Source: Lentisphaerota bacterium
GTDB taxonomy: Bacteria; Verrucomicrobiota; Kiritimatiellia; RFP12; JAAYNR01
NCBI GenBank assembly: GCA_016873675.1
Contig: VGWG01000012.1
Location: 1 to 45,955 of the forward strand
Reading direction: 5' to 3'
Length of the DNA stretch: 45,955 bases
A model generated the notes under the pieces. That model was not told the origin of the DNA, ran no database searches, and saw only the letters and a list, made by a program, of their open reading frames with translations. The position numbers were made by a program, and so were the translations under genes. This document shows, piece after piece, positions 1 through 9,852 of this stretch (position 1 is the first letter of the stretch; each line of letters starts with the position of its first letter).

Positions 1-900
1 GACCCGGAGCGTCTGGCCGTGGCGGCGAAGGATTTCCCCGGGATCGAGACCTACCGGACGGTCGAGGAGATGCTGCGCAAGTCGTCCGTGAATCTCGTGA
101 CCTTGATCACACCGCACAACACGCATGCGCCGCTGGCGATGAAGTGTTTGAAGGCCGGCCGGCATGTGGTGGCCGAAAAGCCGATGGCTGTGACCACGGC
201 GGAGTGCGACGCGATGATCGCGGCGGCCAAGCGCGCGAAGGTTGTGCTCTCCACCTACCACAACCGGCACTGGGACGGCATCATTCTCGGCGCTATGGAG
301 CAAATTCGCGCGGGCGCGATTGGCGACGTGGTGCGCATTGAGATGGAGATGGGGCGTTTGGCCAAGCCGCGCGACTGGTGGCGCTCCAGCAAGTCCATCT
401 CCGGCGGCATCCTGTACGACTGGGGCGTGCACCTCTGCGAATACATTTTGCAGATGGTGGATTCCGATATCGCCGAGGTCAGCGGCTTCACCTGGTCCGG
501 CGTCTGGGCCAGCCAGACCCGCTGGAAAAAAGACACCATTGAGGACGATGGACAGATTGTGATCCGGTTCACCAGCGGAGCCTGGGCGACCATCCAGATC
601 ACATCGCTGGACGCCCGCCCCCACGAGCCGTGGTTCAAGGTGGTCGGCACCCAAGGGACTCTGGCACCGAACTGGCAGACCTCCGAGATCACGACGCTGG
701 ATGGCGACAAGCGGATCACGACGCAGTTTCCCAGCCCGCCGTCGCAAGGATACCAGTTCTATCAGAACATCGCGGATCATCTGGTCAAGGGTTCCAAGCT
801 GGTGATTACGCCGGAGTGGTCGCGGCGGCCGATTCATATCATTGATCTGGCCTGCCGGAGCGCCAAGGCCGGCAAGGCCATGAAACCGAAGTACCGGTAA
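1..900 (+). CDS. Gfo/Idh/MocA family oxidoreductase (5' end outside window)
   Basis: This is a predicted NAD(P)-dependent sugar or cyclitol dehydrogenase of the Gfo/Idh/MocA family. The reading frame is open from base 1 (D-P-E-R-L...), so the start and the N-terminal GxGxxG nucleotide-binding strand lie upstream of the window. The family Glu-Lys-Pro motif appears as AEKPMAVT in the Rossmann half. The C-terminal beta-sheet domain carries the DWGVHLCEY segment, which matches the family's D-x3-H active-site motif. It ends 11 bases before another member of the same family and belongs to the sugar-catabolic operon that runs to about 6208. The exact substrate cannot be read from sequence. Confidence 0.9.
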   Translation, partial: DPERLAVAAKDFPGIETYRTVEEMLRKSSVNLVTLITPHNTHAPLAMKCLKAGRHVVAEKPMAVTTAECDAMIAAAKRAKVVLSTYHNRHWDGIILGAMEQIRAGAIGDVVRIEMEMGRLAKPRDWWRSSKSISGGILYDWGVHLCEYILQMVDSDIAEVSGFTWSGVWASQTRWKKDTIEDDGQIVIRFTSGAWATIQITSLDARPHEPWFKVVGTQGTLAPNWQTSEITTLDGDKRITTQFPSPPSQGYQFYQNIADHLVKGSKLVITPEWSRRPIHIIDLACRSAKAGKAMKPKYR

Positions 901-911
901 GCGAGGGTGGT

Positions 912-2081
912 ATGACCAAGCGCAAGATACGGATGGGGATGGTTGGCGGCGGACGGGGCGCGTTTATCGGCGCGGTGCATCGCATGGCCGCGCAGTTGGA
1001 TGGGCAGATCGAGCTGGTCTGCGGTGCCTTCAGCGCCGATCCGGCCAAGTCCCGGGCGTCGGGCGCGGATCTCTTCCTGCCGGGCGACCGCGTCTATGAT
1101 TCCTATGCGGAGATGTTTGCACGCGAGCAGGCGATCCCAGCCGACGAGCGGATGGCGTGCGTCGCGATCGTCACGCCGAATCACATGCACGTTCCCGTGG
1201 CGAAGCTGGCGCTGGAGCACGGCTTTCATGTGATCTGCGACAAGCCACTCGCGTTCACGCTCCAGGAGGCCCGCGCTCTGGCGGCCCTAGTCCGCAAGAG
1301 CGGCTTGATTTTCGCTCTGACGCACAACTACACTGGCTACCCGATGGTCAGGGAGGCCCGCGAGATCGTGCGCTCGGGACAATTGGGAAAAATCCGCAAG
1401 ATCGTGGCCGAATACCCGCAGGGGTGGCTGGCGTCACTGTTGGAGTCCACCGGCCAGAAGCAGGCCGACTGGCGGACCGATCCCAAACGCGCCGGGGCCA
1501 GTTGCTGCATCGGCGACATCGGCACGCACGCGGAGAACCTGGCGGAGTACATCACGGGGCTGCGGATCGAGTCGGTCTGCGCCGATCTGACGACCTTCGT
1601 CAAGGGGCGGAAGTTGGATGACGATGGCAGCGTGCTGCTCCGGTTCACGGGCGGCGCCCGCGGCATTCTCAGCGCCAGCCAGATTTCGATCAACGACGAG
1701 AACGCGCTGGCCATCCGCGTCTACGGCGAGAAAGGCGGCATCGAATGGCATCAGGAGGAGCCCAACACGCTGCTCCTCAAGTGGCCGGACCGGCCGCGGC
1801 AAATCCTGCGCACGGGCGGCGGCTATGGCTACCTCTCGGCCGCCGCGCTCAAGGCCACACGCCTGCCAGCCGGGCATCCAGAAGGCTACATCGAGGCCTT
1901 TGCCAACCTCTATCGCAGCTTCGCTTCGGCCGTCGCGCTGGCGCAGGCCGGAAAGCGGGTGCCGGCTGCGGCGCTGGATTTCCCAACCGTCGAGGATGGC
2001 GTCCGCGGCATGGCCTTCATCGAGACGGTCGTGAAGAGTGCGATAAGCAAACAGAAATGGACAAAAATGCCGGCGCTGTAA
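912..2081 (+). CDS. Gfo/Idh/MocA family oxidoreductase
   Basis: A full-length (389 aa) predicted sugar dehydrogenase. The N-terminus [20 protein letters not shown] contains the nucleotide-binding glycine-rich loop. CDKPLAFT replaces the usual EKP, and [10 protein letters not shown] supplies the catalytic Asp/His pair expected in the C-terminal domain. A GAGGGTGG purine stretch precedes the ATG. It lies 11 bases after the preceding family member and about 28 bases before an isomerase-like gene, which fits a shared transcript. It probably oxidises a sugar or sugar derivative within this catabolic cluster, with its paralogues acting on different positions or substrates (inference). Confidence 0.92.
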   Translation: MTKRKIRMGMVGGGRGAFIGAVHRMAAQLDGQIELVCGAFSADPAKSRASGADLFLPGDRVYDSYAEMFAREQAIPADERMACVAIVTPNHMHVPVAKLALEHGFHVICDKPLAFTLQEARALAALVRKSGLIFALTHNYTGYPMVREAREIVRSGQLGKIRKIVAEYPQGWLASLLESTGQKQADWRTDPKRAGASCCIGDIGTHAENLAEYITGLRIESVCADLTTFVKGRKLDDDGSVLLRFTGGARGILSASQISINDENALAIRVYGEKGGIEWHQEEPNTLLLKWPDRPRQILRTGGGYGYLSAAALKATRLPAGHPEGYIEAFANLYRSFASAVALAQAGKRVPAAALDFPTVEDGVRGMAFIETVVKSAISKQKWTKMPAL

Positions 2082-2109
2082 GCCCGGCTACAAACAGGAG
2101 GATGCGGCC

Positions 2110-3105
2110 ATGGCCAGACCGGTTACTTTATTCACGGGACAGTGGGCGGATGTGACGTTACAGCAGCTCTGCGAGAAGGCCGCATCTTTCGGCTACGATG
2201 GCCTCGAGCTGGCCTGCTGGGGCGACCATTTCGAGGTCGAAAAAGCGGATGCCGCGTATTGCCGAAAGAAGCGCGCGCTCTTGGAACAGTACGGACTCAA
2301 GCTGTTCTCGATCAGCACGCACCTCGTGAGCCAAGCGGTCTGCGATCGGATTGACGAGCGGCACAAGACCATTCTCCCGCCGCACATCTGGGGCGATGGC
2401 GATGCCGAAGGTGTGCGTCGGCGCGCGGCAAAAGAGGTGATCAAGACCGCCAAAGTCGCGAAACTCCTGGGCGTAAGCGTGGTCAACGGTTTTACCGGCA
2501 GTTCGATCTGGCCGCTGCTCTACGCCTTCCCGCCAGTCTCCCCGGCGATGATTGATGCGGGCTACAAGGACTTTGGCAAGCGATGGAAGCCGATCCTGGA
2601 CGAGTACCAGAAGCTCGGGATCCGGTTTGCGCTGGAGGTCCATCCCACGGAGATCGCCTTTGACATTGTTTCCGCGGAGCGGGCCATCGAGGCGGTGGAT
2701 GGGCATCCAGCCTTCGGGTTCAACTACGACCCGAGCCACCTCGGCTATCAAGGCGTGGACTACGTGGCGTTCATCGAGCGGTTCCGAGACCGCATCTTCC
2801 ACGTGCACATGAAAGACGTGGCGTGGCGCCAGACGCCGGGGTTGTCCGGCGTGTTCGGCGGGCATCTGACCTTCGGCGATTCCCGGCGATTTTGGGATTT
2901 CAGGTCGTTGGGCCGCGGCAACGTGGATTTTGAGCGGATCATCCGCGCGCTGAATGCCATCGGTTACACCGGTCCGCTCTCTGTGGAATGGGAGGATAGC
3001 GGCATGAATCGTGAGCACGGGGCGCGCGAAGCCTGCCAGTTTGTCAAGCGTCTGGATTTTGCGCCATCCTGCGTGGCCTTTGATGCCGCCTTCGAAAAGA
3101 AATAA
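2110..3105 (+). CDS. Sugar phosphate isomerase/epimerase family protein (xylose isomerase-like TIM barrel)
   Basis: A 331-aa protein of the AP-endonuclease-2/xylose-isomerase-like TIM-barrel superfamily. Putative metal-ligand segments occur in the family order: ALEVHPTE mid-protein, [15 protein letters not shown], and SVEWEDSG near the C-terminus. A perfect AGGAGG at 2096-2101 sits eight bases before the ATG and fixes the start. In these clusters such barrels usually act on the keto-sugars made by Gfo/Idh/MocA dehydrogenases, as epimerase, isomerase or lyase. It lies between two such dehydrogenases. The precise reaction is unknown. Confidence 0.9.
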   Translation: MARPVTLFTGQWADVTLQQLCEKAASFGYDGLELACWGDHFEVEKADAAYCRKKRALLEQYGLKLFSISTHLVSQAVCDRIDERHKTILPPHIWGDGDAEGVRRRAAKEVIKTAKVAKLLGVSVVNGFTGSSIWPLLYAFPPVSPAMIDAGYKDFGKRWKPILDEYQKLGIRFALEVHPTEIAFDIVSAERAIEAVDGHPAFGFNYDPSHLGYQGVDYVAFIERFRDRIFHVHMKDVAWRQTPGLSGVFGGHLTFGDSRRFWDFRSLGRGNVDFERIIRALNAIGYTGPLSVEWEDSGMNREHGAREACQFVKRLDFAPSCVAFDAAFEKK

Positions 3106-3117
3106 GGACCGCAACCT

Positions 3118-4155
3118 ATGCACAGTCCCTTTCGCGTTGTTTTGGTCGGTTGCGGCGGCATCAGCGCCGCGTGGCTCACGCCGATGGCGTCCATGCCCGA
3201 CCTTCAGATCGTGGGCCTGGTTGACCGGATTGAGGAGAGCGCCCGCAAGCGGGCGGCACAATTCCATCTGGAATCGGCTGTGGTCGGGACGGATCTGCGG
3301 CAGGTGCTGAAGAAGACCAAGCCGGACATCGTGTTCGATTGCACGGTCCCCGAGGCGCATGCCGACGTGGCCGTCGAAGCCTTCAGGCAGGGCTGCCATG
3401 TGCTGGGCGAGAAGCCGCTGGCGGACTCGATGGTGAATGCGCGGCGCATGGTCCGCGCGGCGGCAAAGGCGGGGCGGACGCATGCGGTCATGCAAAACCG
3501 CCGCTACCTCCCGGAGATCCGGATTGCGCGGACGTTGATCGCCTCGGAGCGGCTGGGCGCGCTGACCACGCTGAACTGCGACTTTTACATCGGCGCGCAT
3601 TTCGGCGGCTTCCGGGATGAGATGCGGCATGTGCTCCTGCTCGACATGGCCATTCACACGTTCGATGCGGCGCGACTGCTGTGCGGTGCGGACCCTGTGT
3701 CGGTGTACTGCAAGGAGTGGAATCCGGCCGGGTCCTGGTACAATCACGACGCATCCGCCGTGGCGGTGTTCACGATGAGCAATGGTCTGGTCTACACCTA
3801 CCGCGGAAGTTGGTGCTCGGAAGGCATGAACACCTCGTGGGAATGCATCTGGCACGGCGTCGGCACACAGGGCAGTTTCCGTTGGGACGGCTATCGGGAC
3901 CTCCGGGCACAGAAGGTGCGGGATGCGAGTATCAAAACGGGTCTCGGCATTGCGCTGGAGGATGTGGAGGCGGAGCCTTTTGCAGACGCCTCCGGTCCTA
4001 TCGGACACGGCGGTGTGATCGCTGACTTCGTGAAGTGTTTGCGCGAGGGCCGTACACCCGAAACAGCTTCCAGCGACAACATCAAGAGTCTGGCCATGGT
4101 CTTCGGCGCGATCGAAAGCGCGGAGAAGGGCCGCGAGGTCACGGTTAAGTGGTGA
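3118..4155 (+). CDS. Gfo/Idh/MocA family oxidoreductase
   Basis: The third dehydrogenase of this family in the cluster (345 aa). It has an N-terminal VVLVGCGGISAAW nucleotide-binding loop, GEKPLADS as the EKP motif, and LLDMAIHTFDAARLL providing the Asp-x3-His element. An AAGGA purine run precedes the ATG, which lies 12 bases after the isomerase-like gene, so translation of the two is probably linked. The C-terminal domain has the expected length. It is likely an NAD(P)-dependent oxidoreductase for a sugar or sugar acid. Its divergence from the two upstream paralogues suggests a different step rather than redundancy. Confidence 0.92.
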   Translation: MHSPFRVVLVGCGGISAAWLTPMASMPDLQIVGLVDRIEESARKRAAQFHLESAVVGTDLRQVLKKTKPDIVFDCTVPEAHADVAVEAFRQGCHVLGEKPLADSMVNARRMVRAAAKAGRTHAVMQNRRYLPEIRIARTLIASERLGALTTLNCDFYIGAHFGGFRDEMRHVLLLDMAIHTFDAARLLCGADPVSVYCKEWNPAGSWYNHDASAVAVFTMSNGLVYTYRGSWCSEGMNTSWECIWHGVGTQGSFRWDGYRDLRAQKVRDASIKTGLGIALEDVEAEPFADASGPIGHGGVIADFVKCLREGRTPETASSDNIKSLAMVFGAIESAEKGREVTVKW

Positions 4156-4182
4156 ACCCGGGTTGGAAAGGAAGAGACGCAC

Positions 4183-5090
4183 ATGACCCACTACACGAAT
4201 CACAAGGACATCCGCATTGGAACGCTCGTCAAGGGGGGGCGAATGCCGGGGAGTATATCCGCCAGATCCTGCCGCACGGCTTTGAGAGCCTCTCGCTGAC
4301 CTTCTGGCAGACGCTCGGCGACACCGACTTGAAGCGGCTCGCTCGGGACGTGAAGGAGGTCATCGGCGACCGGGACGTGGTGATCAGTTCGCTGGCCATG
4401 TTCGGCAATCCGCTGGAAAACGACGAGAAGGACAAAGAGACCCGCAAGGGATGGACGGCGCTGATCAACCACGCGCATCTGTTCGGCACGGACGTTGTGG
4501 CCGGATTTACGGGCCGGATTCGCGGCCGCTCGATCCCGGATTCCATTCCGCGCTTCAAGCAGGTTTTTGGGGAATTGGCCCGGCGCGCGGCGGATAAGGG
4601 CGTCCGGTTGGCCTTTGAAAACTGCAGCATGGGCGGCACGTGGGCGAGCGGCGACTGGAACATCGCACACAATCCGGACGCCTGGAGCATGATGTTCGAC
4701 GCCGTACCGGCAACCAACCTGGGGCTGGAGTGGGAGCCTTGCCATCAGATGGTCTGCCTGATTGACCCGATGCCGCAACTGCGCGAGTGGGCAGGTCGGA
4801 TCTTCCACGTGCACGGCAAGGACGCCACCATTCACTGGGACGTGGTACGGGCAAACGGCGTGTTTGGCAACAAACAGTTCGCCTTCCATCGCACACCGGG
4901 CTTCGGCGACAGCAACTGGACCGACATCATTTCCGACTTGCGCCGTAGCGGGTTCAAGGGGTCGATAGACATCGAAGGCTGGCATGATCCGGTGTATCGG
5001 AGTGATCTGGAAATGACCGGACAGGTGCATGCGCTGAACCACCTCAAGCAGTGCCGGGGTGGAAACTTCGTACCGACCCCGAAAAGCTGA
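4183..5090 (+). CDS. Sugar phosphate isomerase/epimerase family protein with apparent -1 frameshift
   Basis: The N-terminus starts at ATG 4183 (MTHYTNHKDIRIGTLVKGG), preceded by AAGGAAG. It is in frame 1, while the rest (ANAGEYIRQILPHGFE...) is in frame 3. The switch falls in a run of seven Gs at 4233-4239; eight Gs would join the frames as LVKGG-ANAGEY, which matches how I remember relatives beginning. The barrel otherwise looks intact at about 302 aa, with LAFENCS, LGLEWEPCHQ, FHVHGKD and DIEGWHDP supplying typical ligand segments. It overlaps none of its neighbours and sits inside the catabolic operon. A homopolymer sequencing error is the simplest explanation; a real mutation or ribosomal slippage remains possible. 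Confidence 0.82.
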
Positions 5091-5119
5091 AGGCGCATAA
5101 CGAAGGAAGCAGAACAACC

Positions 5120-6208
5120 ATGACGATGACACACAAAGAACGGACACTGAACACGTTGCATCGCAAACCGGTGGATGCCTTGGCCTATGGCGACGGGTTG
5201 TGGGGCGAGACACACAAGAAATACATTGCCCAGGGCAAAATGAAACCGGATGAGGACAGCGTCGATCACTTCGACATGAGTTGGCGTGGCGGCGGATGGC
5301 TGAACAGTACGGCCGACCTGGATTTCCACGATCAGATACTGGAGGAGACGGAAGACACCAAGCTGGTCATCAACGGCAATGGCGCGACGCTGCGGTGGTT
5401 TAAGGCGAAATCCGGCACGCCGGAACATGTGGACTTCACGGTCAAGGAACGCCCGGCCTGGGAAGACGTGATCAAGCCGAACCTGCTCCAGGTGGACCGG
5501 CGGCGCATTCCGTTCGAGAGGTACCGCGATCAGAAGAAGCGGGCCGCCGCGGAAGGGCGGGCGTTCTGCTGGTCCGGCCTGGCGCCCTTCGAACAGATGC
5601 ATCCTGTCTGCGGTCATGAATACATGCTGATGGGCATGGCGCTCGATCCGGAGTGGGTCCTGGACATGGTGATGACTTTTGCCCGCATGACGATCATGCA
5701 TCAGGAGGTGCTGTTTGCCGAGGAAGGCACGCCGGATTTCATGTGGTACTACGAGGACATGGGTTTTAAGGACAAGCCGTTCATGTCTCCCGCCATGTAT
5801 CAGGAGTTGGTCGAGCCCGGTCATAAACTGCTTTTTGATCACGCGCATGCCCGGGGCATGAAGGTGCTCGTGCATTCCTGCGGCTTTGTGGAGCCCTTGG
5901 TGCCGGGTCTGATCAGGGCCGGCATGGACTGCCTGCAGGCGATGGAAGTCAAAGCCGGCATGGATGTGCCGCGACTGGCCGCCACGTTCGGCGACCAGAT
6001 TAGCTTCTGCGGCGGCATCGATATCTGCGTCATCGCCAGCAATGATCGGGCTCGGATCGAGGACGAGCTCAACCGCACAATCATCCCGGTCCTGAAAGCC
6101 GGCAGCGGGTACATCGTCCATTCCGACCATTCGATCCCGCCGGAAGTCGAGCACGACACGCTCGCCTGGTTCTTCCAGCGAGCCAGCTCCATTGTCAGCC
6201 GCCGCTAG
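5120..6208 (+). CDS. Uroporphyrinogen decarboxylase-like (MtaA/CmuA-type) protein
   Basis: A 362-aa URO-D-fold TIM barrel. The start at ATG 5120 follows a GAAGGAAG purine stretch. VHSCGFV and FCGGID in the C-terminal half provide the His-x-Cys...Cys pattern that binds zinc in corrinoid-linked methyltransferases (MtaA, CmuA) and is not needed by true HemE. Because it is last in a sugar dehydrogenase/isomerase operon, it is more likely a methyl or one-carbon transferase, or a degradative enzyme, than a haem-biosynthesis enzyme. Removal of a methyl group from an O-methylated sugar is one possibility (inference). No corrinoid protein is visible nearby. Confidence 0.85.
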   Translation: MTMTHKERTLNTLHRKPVDALAYGDGLWGETHKKYIAQGKMKPDEDSVDHFDMSWRGGGWLNSTADLDFHDQILEETEDTKLVINGNGATLRWFKAKSGTPEHVDFTVKERPAWEDVIKPNLLQVDRRRIPFERYRDQKKRAAAEGRAFCWSGLAPFEQMHPVCGHEYMLMGMALDPEWVLDMVMTFARMTIMHQEVLFAEEGTPDFMWYYEDMGFKDKPFMSPAMYQELVEPGHKLLFDHAHARGMKVLVHSCGFVEPLVPGLIRAGMDCLQAMEVKAGMDVPRLAATFGDQISFCGGIDICVIASNDRARIEDELNRTIIPVLKAGSGYIVHSDHSIPPEVEHDTLAWFFQRASSIVSRR

Positions 6209-6228
6209 ATGGCATCCCTGCCGATCCC

Positions 6229-6257
6229 TTGACACTTCGCCGAGCGAGGCGTAGAAT
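6229..6257 (+). promoter_or_regulatory. Sigma-70-type promoter of hydF
   Basis: TTGACA at 6229-6234 and TAGAAT at 6252-6257 are separated by exactly 17 bases. The predicted transcription start is at about 6264, one base before the hydF ATG at 6265, so the mRNA would be leaderless. No Shine-Dalgarno sequence lies before this ATG. Confidence 0.75.
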
Positions 6258-6264
6258 TTCCCCC

Positions 6265-7548
6265 ATGTCTGTCCTCGTGGAGCGGGATCATATCGGGATT
6301 TTCGGCAAGATGAACTCGGGCAAGAGCTCGGTGATGAACTTGCTGACCCAGCAGGAAACCTCGATCGTTGATGCGACACCCGGCACCACCGCCGACACCC
6401 AGATCGCCCTGCAGGAGATCCACGGCATTGGGCCGGTAAAACTCTTTGATACTGCGGGATTGGACGAAGCGGGGCGACTCGGCGAGAAGAAGCGCCACAA
6501 GACCTTGAACGACTTGAAGGCATGCGACCTGGTCCTGCTGGTCATTGACCCGGCGACCCGGGATATCCGCACCGAACGGGACGTCATTGAGAAGGCGCGC
6601 GATTTGGACAAGCAGATTCTGATTGTCTACAATCACTTTGGGCAGACCTCTGCGGCGCCGATCGAGGAAGCGCTGGACCTGCTCCGGTTCTACAAAAAAA
6701 TTCACATCGAAGCAAACAATGTCAAATACCGCGCCGGGCTCCTTGATTTTATTCTCACGAATTATGTCCCCAAGCAAGACACCACCGAACTGCTCCCTTT
6801 TGTACGGAAAGACGAATACTACGTGCTGATCATCCCGATGGATGTCGAGACGCCGCCGGGCCGTTACTTGCGGCCCCAGGCCATGGTCGAGGAGTCGATC
6901 ACCCGCCACTGGGCCTATCCGGTCTCGTTTCGTCTGGATTTAGGCAAAGCCCGCAGCACGCGCGAACAGGCGGAAGAAGAGAAATCGCGGTTTCAGCGCT
7001 TTCTGAATAACTTCCAGAAGCGCCCGAAAGCGATGATTACCGACTCGCAAGCCATGGATATCATGAAAGACTGGTGTCCGCCGGACATCGGATTAACCAC
7101 TTTTTCGATTGTGATGATCAATTATTTCAGCCGTGGCAGGCTCCACACGTTTGCCGCCGGGGTGAAAGCGCTGGAGACCCTGAAACCCGGGGACAAAGTC
7201 CTCATCGTGGAGGCGTGCAATCATTCACGGATTGGCGAAGATATCGGCACGGTGCAAATCCCGAACCAGTTTGCGAAACGCTACCCGGGCGTCATGATCG
7301 AACACAACTTTGGCCGCGCGTTTCAGAACAACACACAGTTGGCGCAGTACACATTGATCATCCACTGCGGGGGCTGCATGATCAGCGCCCAGAAGCTCCA
7401 GGCCCGTCTGCGCGACCTGGAAACCGTGGGCGTGCCCATCACCAACTATGGCGTCCTGCTCGCGTATCTCCAGGGGCCAGAGACGTTGGAACGCGTGCTC
7501 AAGCCATTTACCGCAGACGACAACACCCGTGCGTATGGACGCCATTGA
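6265..7548 (+). CDS. hydF: [FeFe] hydrogenase H-cluster maturation GTPase HydF
   Basis: HydF is the scaffold/GTPase that carries the 2Fe subcluster to the [FeFe] hydrogenase. The GTPase domain shows the P-loop GKMNSGKS (residues 14-21), TPGTTAD and DTAGLDE. The C-terminal half holds the cluster ligands EACNHS (Cys-x-His) and HCGGC (His-Cys-x2-Cys) in the order known for HydF. The G4 position reads VYNHFGQ rather than NKxD, which is unusual. An in-frame TTG at 6229 lies inside the -35 box, so ATG 6265 is preferred. HydE, HydG and the hydrogenase are not in this window. The last 14 bases overlap the next gene. Confidence 0.93.
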   Translation: MSVLVERDHIGIFGKMNSGKSSVMNLLTQQETSIVDATPGTTADTQIALQEIHGIGPVKLFDTAGLDEAGRLGEKKRHKTLNDLKACDLVLLVIDPATRDIRTERDVIEKARDLDKQILIVYNHFGQTSAAPIEEALDLLRFYKKIHIEANNVKYRAGLLDFILTNYVPKQDTTELLPFVRKDEYYVLIIPMDVETPPGRYLRPQAMVEESITRHWAYPVSFRLDLGKARSTREQAEEEKSRFQRFLNNFQKRPKAMITDSQAMDIMKDWCPPDIGLTTFSIVMINYFSRGRLHTFAAGVKALETLKPGDKVLIVEACNHSRIGEDIGTVQIPNQFAKRYPGVMIEHNFGRAFQNNTQLAQYTLIIHCGGCMISAQKLQARLRDLETVGVPITNYGVLLAYLQGPETLERVLKPFTADDNTRAYGRH

Positions 7549-7912
7549 AACAGAGGGGTGTCGGCAATGCGGCAACTGCTGCCGGGCACCGGGGTACGTC
7601 CGACTGCGGCCGGGCGAACCCGAGGCCATCGCCGCAGCCCTGACCATAACGGTGGAGCATTTTCACGCACGCTACACGCGCCTGACAGCCGACCGCCGCG
7701 GACTGTCTCTGATCGAGCAGGCTGATGGCGCCTGCGTGTTTCTACAAGACGACAACCGATGCCACATCCAAGCGGTCAAACCGGGACAGTGTCAAAACTA
7801 CCCGTCGCACTGGCGCACGCCGCTCCTGGACTCGAACTGCCCGAGATTCGCCGCTTCTCGTGGCACGACAGACGACGCTCCAGTGTTCAGCGCATTAGCG
7901 TCGCATAACTAA
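7535..7912 (+). CDS. YkgJ-family cysteine-cluster protein
   Basis: A 125-aa protein with the clustered cysteines typical of the YkgJ (CxxCxxCC) family: [12 protein letters not shown] at residues 9-20, followed by [15 protein letters not shown] and a late NCPRF. Such proteins bind iron-sulphur or zinc and are poorly characterised. The ATG at 7535 lies within the last codons of hydF (14-base overlap), so the two are probably co-translated. The stop overlaps the convergent mnmG stop by four bases. A role linked to Fe-S chemistry fits the neighbour but is inference. Confidence 0.82.
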   Translation: MDAIETEGCRQCGNCCRAPGYVRLRPGEPEAIAAALTITVEHFHARYTRLTADRRGLSLIEQADGACVFLQDDNRCHIQAVKPGQCQNYPSHWRTPLLDSNCPRFAASRGTTDDAPVFSALASHN

Positions 7913-9852
7913 TCTCTATATCCTTTCTTTATTACCACACTCAGAACTGCCAAATCGGCTGGCGTCACACCGGGAACGCGTCCGGCTTGCCCAAGATTCT
8001 CGGGTCGCACCCGGCTCAGCTTCTCCCGGCACTCATACCCGAGCGCGTGGATACGCCAATAGTCAACCCACGGAGGGATTACATCCGCTTCCATGCGCAA
8101 CGCCCGGTCTGCCTGCCGCCGTTCTTGCTCGATATACCCGCGATACTTGATTTCTAGCTCCACCTGATCGACGACAACCGGCGGATATGCGCCGTTTGCA
8201 CACGGAAGATCCGAATACCGCTGTCCGGGGCGAGCCAAATGCCGGGAAGCGGCGGCCCCATCGGAGAAATGAATCGTATCGAGCCGCACGCATTCCGCCG
8301 CGATCAGCCGAGCATACTGCTCCGTCTCCTCACGGAAAACCGGATCAGCCAGTCCCAGTCGCTGGGCATGGGCGAGCATCCGAAAACGCGCGTTGTCCTG
8401 CCGCAACAGCAACCGCCGCTCCGCGCGCGACGTGAACATACGATACGGCTCGTTCGTTCCCTTTGTCACCAGATCGTCTATCATCACGCCGATGTACGAC
8501 TCCTGGCGGCTGAGCAGCAGCGGATTCTCCTCCCGGACACGCAGCGCCGCATTGACCCCGGCAACAAAACCCTGCGCGGCTGCTTCCTCATAACCGGTCG
8601 TGCCGTTGATTTGCCCCGCAAAGAACAAGCCCGCATGCCTTTTGGACTCCAGCGCGTGCGACAGATCGCGCGCGTCGATGGCGTCATACTCGATCGCGTA
8701 GGCATAAGCGAGAAACCGGGCCCGCTCCAGACCGGGTATCATCCGAACAAACCGCTCCTGGACCTCGCGCGGAAGGCTGTTGGATATCCCGTTCGGGTAA
8801 ATCCATGCTGTCTTCCCACGTCCCTCTGGCTCCAGAAACACATGATGGCTCTCTTTATCGCCAAATTTGACAATCTTGTCTTCCAGCGAGGGGCAATACC
8901 GAACGCCTGTCCCACGAATGCCCCCTCCATACAGCGCGCTGAGCGCGAGATTATCCTGAATGACCTGATGACAGGAGGCTGTGGTGTGGGTCAGCCAGCA
9001 GGAAACCTGCCCGGAACCCGTCAAAACGCTGTCCCGTGGCAGGATCGCGCGAGACGAATGGACACTCGATATCGGCGGCTCTGGCGCCCTGTTCCACGTG
9101 GAACATTCGGTGTGTGCTGCCAGCATTCGCGCACCCTGCCATGAAAAGAGGGGTGGCGGCGCATCGCCTGCTTGTTCCTGCGTCTTCCAAAAATCAATAG
9201 ATGCCGGATCCAGGCGCGGGGGTGTACCGGTTTTCAGGCGAATCCGTTCATATCCGGCATCGCGCAGGCTTTGAGAGAGGGCATGGGCGGCGTCGCGCCC
9301 ATCTCCTCCGCCCAGCGTCACCTCGCGTCCGATATGGATTGTACCTCCAAGCGCTGTTCCCGTGGTTAACACGACGCACGTTCCCGTGATGCGCCCGTTC
9401 GCCGCTGTCTCGACACCAGTCAGCCGACCTGCCGATTCCCTGTCAGAGAAAACGAGCGCGGTGACCTCATCCTCGATCACCTGGAGATTGGGCGTGGATT
9501 CGATGACCGCCCGCATGCGCGCCGCGTAGGCGGCTTTGTCGCATTGAACCCGCGTGGCCCGCACGGCTGGACCGCGGCTCGCATTGAGGACACGGAACTG
9601 GATGCCGGTGCAGTCCGCAGTGAACCCCATCTCGCCTCCCAGCGCATCCAACTCATAGATCAGATGGGATTTGGCGAGACCGCCGATAGCGGGGTTGCAG
9701 GGCATCCGACCCATCGCATCACGGTGGGCGGTGATCAGCAGGGTCCGGCAGCTCATCCGAGCCGCGGCGAGCGCCGCCTCGGATCCGGCATGTCCGCCGC
9801 CGATGACAATCACATCCCACCTGTCTCCGCTAATCACCCCGATGCTTTTCAT
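7909..9852 (-). CDS. mnmG: tRNA uridine-5-carboxymethylaminomethyl modification enzyme MnmG (GidA)
   Basis: The FAD-binding partner of MnmE, making cmnm5/nm5 at the wobble uridine of tRNAs. The N-terminal dinucleotide fold [12 protein letters not shown] follows the start. [26 protein letters not shown] and [16 protein letters not shown] are typical MnmG blocks, and the C-terminus carries [17 protein letters not shown]. The chosen start (9852) gives 647 aa, near family length. An upstream ATG at 9924 would add 24 residues that look unlike the family. A good -10 element lies eight bases before the ATG and no Shine-Dalgarno is visible. The gene partner mnmE follows on the same strand order upstream. 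Confidence 0.95.
   Translation of the reverse strand: MKSIGVISGDRWDVIVIGGGHAGSEAALAAARMSCRTLLITAHRDAMGRMPCNPAIGGLAKSHLIYELDALGGEMGFTADCTGIQFRVLNASRGPAVRATRVQCDKAAYAARMRAVIESTPNLQVIEDEVTALVFSDRESAGRLTGVETAANGRITGTCVVLTTGTALGGTIHIGREVTLGGGDGRDAAHALSQSLRDAGYERIRLKTGTPPRLDPASIDFWKTQEQAGDAPPPLFSWQGARMLAAHTECSTWNRAPEPPISSVHSSRAILPRDSVLTGSGQVSCWLTHTTASCHQVIQDNLALSALYGGGIRGTGVRYCPSLEDKIVKFGDKESHHVFLEPEGRGKTAWIYPNGISNSLPREVQERFVRMIPGLERARFLAYAYAIEYDAIDARDLSHALESKRHAGLFFAGQINGTTGYEEAAAQGFVAGVNAALRVREENPLLLSRQESYIGVMIDDLVTKGTNEPYRMFTSRAERRLLLRQDNARFRMLAHAQRLGLADPVFREETEQYARLIAAECVRLDTIHFSDGAAASRHLARPGQRYSDLPCANGAYPPVVVDQVELEIKYRGYIEQERRQADRALRMEADVIPPWVDYWRIHALGYECREKLSRVRPENLGQAGRVPGVTPADLAVLSVVIKKGYRD

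Noticed and set aside
2158-4203. A 681-codon open frame antisense to the sugar operon
   Set aside because: It covers two confident plus-strand genes with family motifs and reads as Arg/His-rich low-complexity sequence.
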